Shown: piece after piece, positions 52,275 through 57,126 of the stretch | Numbering within the stretch: the first letter of the stretch is position 1 | Layout: every line of letters starts with the position of its first letter | Origin: Acidithiobacillus concretivorus | Lineage (GTDB): Bacteria; Pseudomonadota; Gammaproteobacteria; Acidithiobacillales; Acidithiobacillaceae | Length of the DNA: 57,126 bases | Assembly (NCBI RefSeq): GCF_018853445.1 | Contig: NZ_JABELD010000038.1 | Coordinates: forward strand, 1 to 57,126 | Reading direction: 5' to 3' | Position numbers and translations under genes: made by a program | The notes under the pieces: model-generated | Told to the model about the DNA's origin: nothing | Seen by the model: the letters and a program-made list of their open reading frames with translations, nothing else | Databases searched by the model: none

Positions 52275-53531
52275 ATGAACTTGACAGATTTAAAAAGGAA
52301 AACTGCTGCTGAGTTGGCCGTTATCTGTCAAGAAATGGGGTTGGACGGGACTGCCCGTCAGAAAAAGCAGGAAATTATTTTCAACATCCTGAAGGCGCAT
52401 GCCCGTAATGGTGATGCTATTTATGGCGAGGGCGTGCTGGAAATTTTGCAGGATGGCTTTGGTTTTCTGCGTGCAGCTTCCGGCTCATACATGGCCGGAC
52501 CCGATGATATTTATGTTTCTCCTTCGCAAATTCGTCGTTTTCACCTGCAGACGGGTGATACGGTGTCCGGGCAAATTCGCCCCCCCAAGGAAGGTGAGCG
52601 TTATTTTGCCCTCCTTAAAGTGGAGAGCATTAATTTTGAATCGCCTGAAGCGACCCGCAACAAGGTCAACTTTGATGATTTAACCCCCTTGTTTCCCGAT
52701 GAACCCTTGCGTCTCGAATATGATGCTGTGGCTTACGGTGAAGTGGCACCGCGCATTATTGACCTGGTTTCGCCCATTGGTAAGGGCCAGCGTGGTTTGA
52801 TTGTGGCACCGCCCAAAACCGGTAAAACCGTATTGCTCCAGCAAATTGCCCATGCCATTACCGCCAATCATCCTGAGTGCTATTTAATTGTGCTGCTGAT
52901 TGATGAACGCCCGGAAGAAGTGACCGATATGCAACGCTCAGTGAAAGGCGAGGTGGTTTCCTCAACTTTTGATGAGCCAGCCACAAGGCATACCCAAGTG
53001 GCTGAAATTGTTCTCGAAAAAGCTAAACGACTGGTAGAGCACAAACACGATGTGGTGATTTTGCTCGATTCCATTACACGCTTGGCCAGAGCCTTCAATA
53101 CGGTTGTTCCATCTTCCGGCAAGGTGTTGACGGGCGGTGTGGATGCCAATGCCCTGCAGAAGCCCAAACGCTTTTTTGGCGCCGCCCGAAATATTGAAGA
53201 GGGTGGCAGTCTGACCATTATCGCTACGGCACTGGTGGAAACCGGCTCGAAAATGGACGAAGTGATTTTTGAGGAGTTCAAGGGCACTGGTAATATGGAA
53301 GTCCATCTGGATCGCCGGCTGGCCGAGAAACGCACTTATCCGGCCATTAATCTCAACAAATCCGGAACCCGTCGCGAAGAATTGCTGGTACCTGCTGATT
53401 TGCTCAGCAAAATGTGGGTATTGCGCAAGTTGCTGGCACCTATGGATTCTTTGGAGTCCATGGAGTTTCTGCTCGACAAGGTGCGAGCCACCAAAAACAA
53501 TGCGGAATTTTTTGATTCCATGAATCGCTGA
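52275..53531 (+). CDS. rho: Transcription termination factor Rho
   Basis: 418 residues from [14 protein letters not shown], the family's normal start. RNA-binding OSF-like domain with DGFGFLRA and [13 protein letters not shown], Walker [13 protein letters not shown], Walker [15 protein letters not shown]-loop [28 protein letters not shown]-loop region [17 protein letters not shown]. The open frame extends 39 codons further to TTG 52158 overlapping the trxA stop, with a basic then acidic leader ([20 protein letters not shown]). The longer form is possible, and no clear SD favours the ATG at 52275. Confidence 0.94.
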   Translation: MNLTDLKRKTAAELAVICQEMGLDGTARQKKQEIIFNILKAHARNGDAIYGEGVLEILQDGFGFLRAASGSYMAGPDDIYVSPSQIRRFHLQTGDTVSGQIRPPKEGERYFALLKVESINFESPEATRNKVNFDDLTPLFPDEPLRLEYDAVAYGEVAPRIIDLVSPIGKGQRGLIVAPPKTGKTVLLQQIAHAITANHPECYLIVLLIDERPEEVTDMQRSVKGEVVSSTFDEPATRHTQVAEIVLEKAKRLVEHKHDVVILLDSITRLARAFNTVVPSSGKVLTGGVDANALQKPKRFFGAARNIEEGGSLTIIATALVETGSKMDEVIFEEFKGTGNMEVHLDRRLAEKRTYPAINLNKSGTRREELLVPADLLSKMWVLRKLLAPMDSLESMEFLLDKVRATKNNAEFFDSMNR

Positions 53532-53539
53532 GGATTGGC

Positions 53540-53568
53540 TGGACGTCTGCCCCCTCTATCCCTATAAT
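53540..53568 (+). promoter_or_regulatory. rpmE promoter
   Basis: TGGACG - 17 bases - TATAAT, with a perfect -10, 37 bases before the rpmE ATG. Lies in the short rho-rpmE gap. Confidence 0.55.
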
Positions 53569-53605
53569 TCGCCACTTTGTATTCAGGCCCGAGAGTAGCT
53601 CAACT

Positions 53606-53812
53606 ATGAAATCTGAAATTCATCCCAAGTACGAAGAAATCACTGTGACCTGCAGTTGTGGAAATGTGTTTAAAACCCGTTCTACTGCTAACCGTGATCT
53701 TCACATTGATCTGTGTTCCGAATGCCATCCGTTTTACACGGGCAAGCAGCGCAATATTTCTGCTGCTGGTCAGGTTGAGAAGTTCCGCAAGCGTTACGGC
53801 GGCGGTCAGTAA
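53606..53812 (+). CDS. rpmE: 50S ribosomal protein L31 (zinc-binding form)
   Basis: 68 residues with Cys16, Cys18, Cys37 and Cys40 forming the C+ zinc site: VTCSCGNVF and [12 protein letters not shown]. Basic tail [11 protein letters not shown]. Follows rho as in many proteobacteria and has its own promoter. Such zinc-containing L31 is a zinc reservoir under limitation in other bacteria. Confidence 0.96.
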   Translation: MKSEIHPKYEEITVTCSCGNVFKTRSTANRDLHIDLCSECHPFYTGKQRNISAAGQVEKFRKRYGGGQ

Positions 53813-53818
53813 GTTTCC

Positions 53819-55057
53819 ATGAGCCAGACTGAAGCTCAGGCAGAATTACGACGGCGGGCGTTGGATTACCACGCCCAAAGTCCTGCCGGTAAACTTTCAG
53901 TCATACCCAGCAAGTCTTGCAAAAGCCAGGATGATTTGTCTCTTGCCTATACCCCTGGCGTTGCGGCACCGGTACGAGAAATTGCTGCTGATCCTGAAAA
54001 AGCTTACGACTATACGGGTAAGGGTAATCTGGTTGCCGTGGTCAGCAATGGTACGGCGGTACTTGGTCTAGGTAATGTCGGGACATTGGCCGGTAAGCCG
54101 GTTATGGAAGGCAAGGCTCTGCTTTTCAAGCATTTTGCAGACATCAATGCCTTTGATATTGAAGTACAGGCCCGCGATGCGGAACACCTGATTGACGTGG
54201 TAGCAGCGATAGCGCCGGGTTTCGGTGGCATCAATCTGGAAGATATTGCTGCTCCCATGTGTTTTCAGGTGGAAGAAACCCTGCAAAAAATGCTTGATAT
54301 TCCGGTTTTTCACGATGATCAGCATGGTACTGCGGTTATTGTGGCCGCCGCTTTGCAAAATGCACTGGAATTGCAGGGTAAGATCTTTAAGGGTGTCAAA
54401 GTCGCTATTGTCGGAGCCGGTGCGGCGGGTCTGGCTATTGCAAAAATGCTGCGCGCTCTTGGTGTGGGGGCGGTGCATTTAAGTGATGTGCATGGCGTAC
54501 TGCATACAGGCCGCAGCGACCTGACTCATTGGCACCAGCCTTTTGCTACGGCACCTGCGCACTGGACGCTGATGGATATGCTGGCGGACGCCGATGTGGT
54601 CATCGGCGTTTCGGTAAGCGGTGCCATTCCCGAAGCGGCTTTGCCCGGACTGGCTGCAAAGCCGGTGATATTTGCCCTGGCGAACCCGGACCCGGAAATT
54701 GATCCTGTTGCCGTAAAACGCTTGCGTCCAGATGCCATTATGGCGACCGGGCGTTCAGATATGCCCAATCAGGTGAATAATGTTCTGGGCTTTCCGTTTT
54801 TGTTTCGGGGTGCCCTGGATTGTCGCGCACGGCAGATTAATCAGGAGATGCTGCTAGCCGCAGTCGATGCGTTGGCGCGATTGGCCCGCGAGCCCGTTCC
54901 TGAAGAAGTTCAGCAGGCTTATGGATTTTCAGGGACTGACGGTCTGAGCTTTGGACCTGAATATTTTATTCCCAAGCCCCTTGACCCGCGTCTACGACAA
55001 TGGGTGGCGGGTGCAGTGAGTGCAGCCGCGCGGAAAAGCGGCGTCTCCCGGCTCTAG
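53819..55057 (+). CDS. NAD(P)-dependent malic enzyme, short form
   Basis: 412 residues: oxidative decarboxylation of malate to pyruvate. Substrate site [59 protein letters not shown] (metal Asp), then the nucleotide-binding [17 protein letters not shown]. Unlike E. coli MaeB it has no C-terminal phosphotransacetylase-like domain. SD is unremarkable. Seven bases after rpmE, so co-transcribed. Confidence 0.95.
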   Translation: MSQTEAQAELRRRALDYHAQSPAGKLSVIPSKSCKSQDDLSLAYTPGVAAPVREIAADPEKAYDYTGKGNLVAVVSNGTAVLGLGNVGTLAGKPVMEGKALLFKHFADINAFDIEVQARDAEHLIDVVAAIAPGFGGINLEDIAAPMCFQVEETLQKMLDIPVFHDDQHGTAVIVAAALQNALELQGKIFKGVKVAIVGAGAAGLAIAKMLRALGVGAVHLSDVHGVLHTGRSDLTHWHQPFATAPAHWTLMDMLADADVVIGVSVSGAIPEAALPGLAAKPVIFALANPDPEIDPVAVKRLRPDAIMATGRSDMPNQVNNVLGFPFLFRGALDCRARQINQEMLLAAVDALARLAREPVPEEVQQAYGFSGTDGLSFGPEYFIPKPLDPRLRQWVAGAVSAAARKSGVSRL

Positions 55058-55063
55058 GTAAAC

Positions 55064-56116
55064 ATGCGCCTCGCGGATCTGACGGTTCGCGATTTGCGGC
55101 TTGCCTTAGGGCAACTTCTCGCAGCCATTGTTTTCTTTGCATTGGTCTGGAAAATCCTCGCACCTTTTCTGCCCGCTATTGTCTGGGCCGCCATTCTAGT
55201 TTATGCAACCTGGCCTTTGTCTGCGCCTCTGCGCCGTCACTGGCCACCCCTGCTGGCAGCTTGCGGGGCGACATTCATGTTGGCGTTGATTTTTATTCTC
55301 CCTGTACTGTTTCTGAGTATGACCCTGGGCACAGAATTGCATCATGTACTGACAGAACTCAGTCAGCAGGATGCCCATACCCTGATAAGTACCCAATGGA
55401 GTCATAACGTCTGGATAAAAAATCTGCTTGAACAAATACCGGCTTCCTGGAAAACACCATTCCAGCCAGGGGCTTTGTCTCCTGATTTGTCGGCCTGGGC
55501 GGGGCGCATCGGGATGCTGGCAGGCGGGATTGGCCGCTTTGCGGCCCTGCTGGTGCTGGTCCTCATTACGGCGTTTTTCTTTTATCGCTACGGACTGGAA
55601 CTGCTTGATCAACTGCAGCGAATGGTTCATCAGGTGCTGGGGCGGCGGGGTGATAACTATCTGCAAACTGTGGCTATTACCATCCGTGCCGTCATTTACG
55701 GAATCCTGGCGACTGCCTTGGCCCAGGGTGCCCTTGCGGGATTGGGCTACTGGGCAACAGGGTTGCCTGCCCCGGTGCTGCTTGCCGTAGTAACGCTGTT
55801 ATTTTCTTTTTTACCATTTGGTACGCCCCTGGTGTGGGGCGCTGCCAGTATCTGGCTGCTGGTTCATGGACACATTGCGGCGGGTGTGGGGCTGGCACTC
55901 TGGGGTGCTCTGGTGGTGAGCTGGATTGATAACCTGATCCGGCCACTGGTGATTTCCAGCGCGGTGCATATTCCATTTTTGCTGGTGCTATTTGGTGTGC
56001 TGGGCGGAATTCTGACATTTGGTCTGCTTGGCTTGTTTCTGGGACCAGTTGTTCTTGCCGTCCTGCTGGCCATCTGGCGGGAATGGTTGCAACCCGCACA
56101 GTCTGCTGAAACCTGA
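55064..56116 (+). CDS. AI-2E family transporter (PerM/UPF0118-like)
   Basis: 350 residues with about seven or eight membrane segments. Typical stretches: ILAPFLPAIVWAAILVYATWPL at the N-terminus, a central periplasmic loop, FFFYRYGLELLDQL, and the C-terminal LLVLFGVLGGILTFGLLGLFLGPVVLAVLLAIWREW. The family includes exporters and Na+/H+ antiporter-like proteins; the signal-export name is by similarity only. Starts six bases after the malic enzyme stop. Confidence 0.9.
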   Translation: MRLADLTVRDLRLALGQLLAAIVFFALVWKILAPFLPAIVWAAILVYATWPLSAPLRRHWPPLLAACGATFMLALIFILPVLFLSMTLGTELHHVLTELSQQDAHTLISTQWSHNVWIKNLLEQIPASWKTPFQPGALSPDLSAWAGRIGMLAGGIGRFAALLVLVLITAFFFYRYGLELLDQLQRMVHQVLGRRGDNYLQTVAITIRAVIYGILATALAQGALAGLGYWATGLPAPVLLAVVTLLFSFLPFGTPLVWGAASIWLLVHGHIAAGVGLALWGALVVSWIDNLIRPLVISSAVHIPFLLVLFGVLGGILTFGLLGLFLGPVVLAVLLAIWREWLQPAQSAET

Positions 56117-56267
56117 ATGGCTGAGATGGGACAGCTTGGCCTGTCGGGCGCTTGGTTCTATACTCGTCAGACCAACCAGACGGTCGGCCATAATACTTCC
56201 TGGCCGCCGCTCCGTTTTCGGGCCGCGTTTAAAAACGTCGGCCTCCTGAATATTGCACGAGGTTTAC
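56117..56267. other. Spacer before ilvD
   Basis: 151 bases without a believable gene. It should hold the ilvD promoter, which I cannot place with confidence. An SD-like CACGAGG lies six bases before the ilvD ATG. Confidence 0.5.
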
Positions 56268-57126
56268 ATGCGCTCAGATATGATCAAAAAAGGTTTTGAA
56301 CGGACCCCTCATCGTTCCCTCTTGAAGGCTTGCGGTGTTACGGACAGTGACATGGATAAGCCCTTCATTGGTGTGGCGAACTCCTATATTGATATTATTC
56401 CCGGTCATGTGCATTTGCAGGAGTTCGGGCGCATCGTCAAGGAAAATATTCGTGCGGCAGGTGGTATTCCTTTTGAATTCAATACGATCGGTGTAGATGA
56501 TGGCATCATTATGGGTCATGATGGCATGCGTTATTCTTTGCCGAGTCGGGAGTTGATTGCGGACTCCATTGAAACCGTAGTGCAGGCGCATCATCTGGAT
56601 GCCCTGATTTGTATTCCCAACTGCGACAAAATTGTACCGGGGATGATCATGGGCGCGTTGCGCTGCGATGTGCCGACAGTGTTTGTGTCCGGTGGACCGA
56701 TGGAAGCCGGCAAACTTTCTGATGGGACTTCTATTGATTTGGTGACGGCATTTGAAGCGGTTGGCCAGTTCAAACGCGGGCAGATCACCGAAATTCGCCT
56801 CAAGGAAATCGAAGATAAGGCTTGTCCGACCTGTGGTTCCTGCTCCGGCATGTTTACTGCCAATAGCATGAACTGCCTCATGGAAGTGTTGGGTATTGCG
56901 TTGCCAGGTAATGGTACGATTCTGGCAACGGCGGCGGGGCGGCGTGATCTAGTGCGTCAGGCGGCTGACCGGGTGGTCGCTTTAGCCATGGCGGGCGGAC
57001 CGACCATGCGTCAGCTAGTGGATTTTGATGCCATCGATAATGCATTTATTCTGGATATGGCCATGGGCGGTTCTACCAATACGGTTTTGCATACCCTTGC
57101 CATTGCCCGCGAGGCAGGCATCCAGT
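56268..57126 (+). CDS. ilvD: Dihydroxy-acid dehydratase (3' end beyond window)
   Basis: First 286 codons of ilvD, cut by the right edge; the whole enzyme is normally about 560-615 residues. Dehydrates dihydroxy acids in isoleucine, valine and leucine (and pantothenate) synthesis. Fe-S cluster ligands are visible in [12 protein letters not shown] and [16 protein letters not shown]. Also typical are [21 protein letters not shown] and [12 protein letters not shown]. Start ATG at 56268 ([19 protein letters not shown]). Confidence 0.96.
   Translation, partial: MRSDMIKKGFERTPHRSLLKACGVTDSDMDKPFIGVANSYIDIIPGHVHLQEFGRIVKENIRAAGGIPFEFNTIGVDDGIIMGHDGMRYSLPSRELIADSIETVVQAHHLDALICIPNCDKIVPGMIMGALRCDVPTVFVSGGPMEAGKLSDGTSIDLVTAFEAVGQFKRGQITEIRLKEIEDKACPTCGSCSGMFTANSMNCLMEVLGIALPGNGTILATAAGRRDLVRQAADRVVALAMAGGPTMRQLVDFDAIDNAFILDMAMGGSTNTVLHTLAIAREAGIQ

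Noticed and set aside
56117-56299. 60-residue frame before ilvD
   Set aside because: Overlaps the ilvD start in another frame and has no SD or similarity.

Overview
The window looks like the chromosome of a free-living Gram-negative proteobacterium. Core proteins (valS, pepA, lptFG, recQ, rep, lgt, mpl, rho, rpmE) and the trxA-rho-rpmE order fit the gammaproteobacterial/Acidithiobacillia area, and my best guess is an Acidithiobacillus-like organism. That is an inference from protein resemblance and was not checked against any database. Gene density is high, with many stop/start overlaps (ATGA, TAATG) that imply translationally coupled operons. Both ends cut genes or may do so: a possibly 5'-open ORF at the left edge and ilvD at the right edge.

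Layout. 1-4.1 kb: a conserved hypothetical, a DMT exporter, and a tetR-dienelactone hydrolase-old yellow enzyme operon with a palindromic operator and a terminator. 4.2-5.4 kb: an unassigned protein resembling 4-hydroxyphenylpyruvate dioxygenase with its metal triad intact. 5.4-13.4 kb (minus strand): nadC-nhaA-valS-hypothetical-holC-pepA. 13.5-15.7 kb: lptF-lptG. 15.75-20.1 kb: an AT-richer block with its own promoter, holding a dynamin-like GTPase, a 38-residue membrane microprotein and a GAF/GGDEF protein. 20.1-25.0 kb (minus): hypothetical, GST, EVE, cyaY, recQ, apaH, dsrE. 25.25-27.1 kb: modB-modC without modA. 27.1-28.6 kb: two complete toxin-antitoxin modules. A diverged second copy of the modC 3' end lies on the far side of the first module. 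28.7-31.9 kb: rpsT, rep, lgt.

31.9-32.7 kb is a patch of decayed defence/addiction-type genes: an antitoxin with a truncated ParE, and a frameshifted COG4190-type regulator. 32.7-37.7 kb: FAD amine oxidoreductase-thiS-thiG-hypothetical-mpl-ubiX. 37.6-39.6 kb: mlaFE. 39.7-40.2 kb: a LEA/WHy lipoprotein. 40.1-46.8 kb is a tightly overlapping seven-gene minus-strand operon: an AttEFGH-like ABC transporter/lipocalin set, a hypothetical, an E1-like MoeB/ThiF protein, a JAB-fold protein without its metal histidines, and an endonuclease/exonuclease/phosphatase. It is followed by tRNA-Ser(GCU). 47.1-47.6 kb: yefM with a yoeB gene broken by one in-frame stop codon. 48.1-51.5 kb: a phospholipase D-like protein with a zinc-ribbon partner, and an atypical pyruvate kinase preceded by a start-stop AUG-UAA. 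51.8-57.1 kb: trxA, rho, rpmE, malic enzyme, an AI-2E family transporter, ilvD (partial).

The most interesting signals are the dynamin/microprotein/GGDEF block, the HPPD-like protein, the histidine-less JAB protein beside an E1-like enzyme, the K+-site-altered pyruvate kinase with its minigene, and the cluster of intact and broken toxin-antitoxin loci. I found no CRISPR array, complete insertion sequence, prophage or rRNA.
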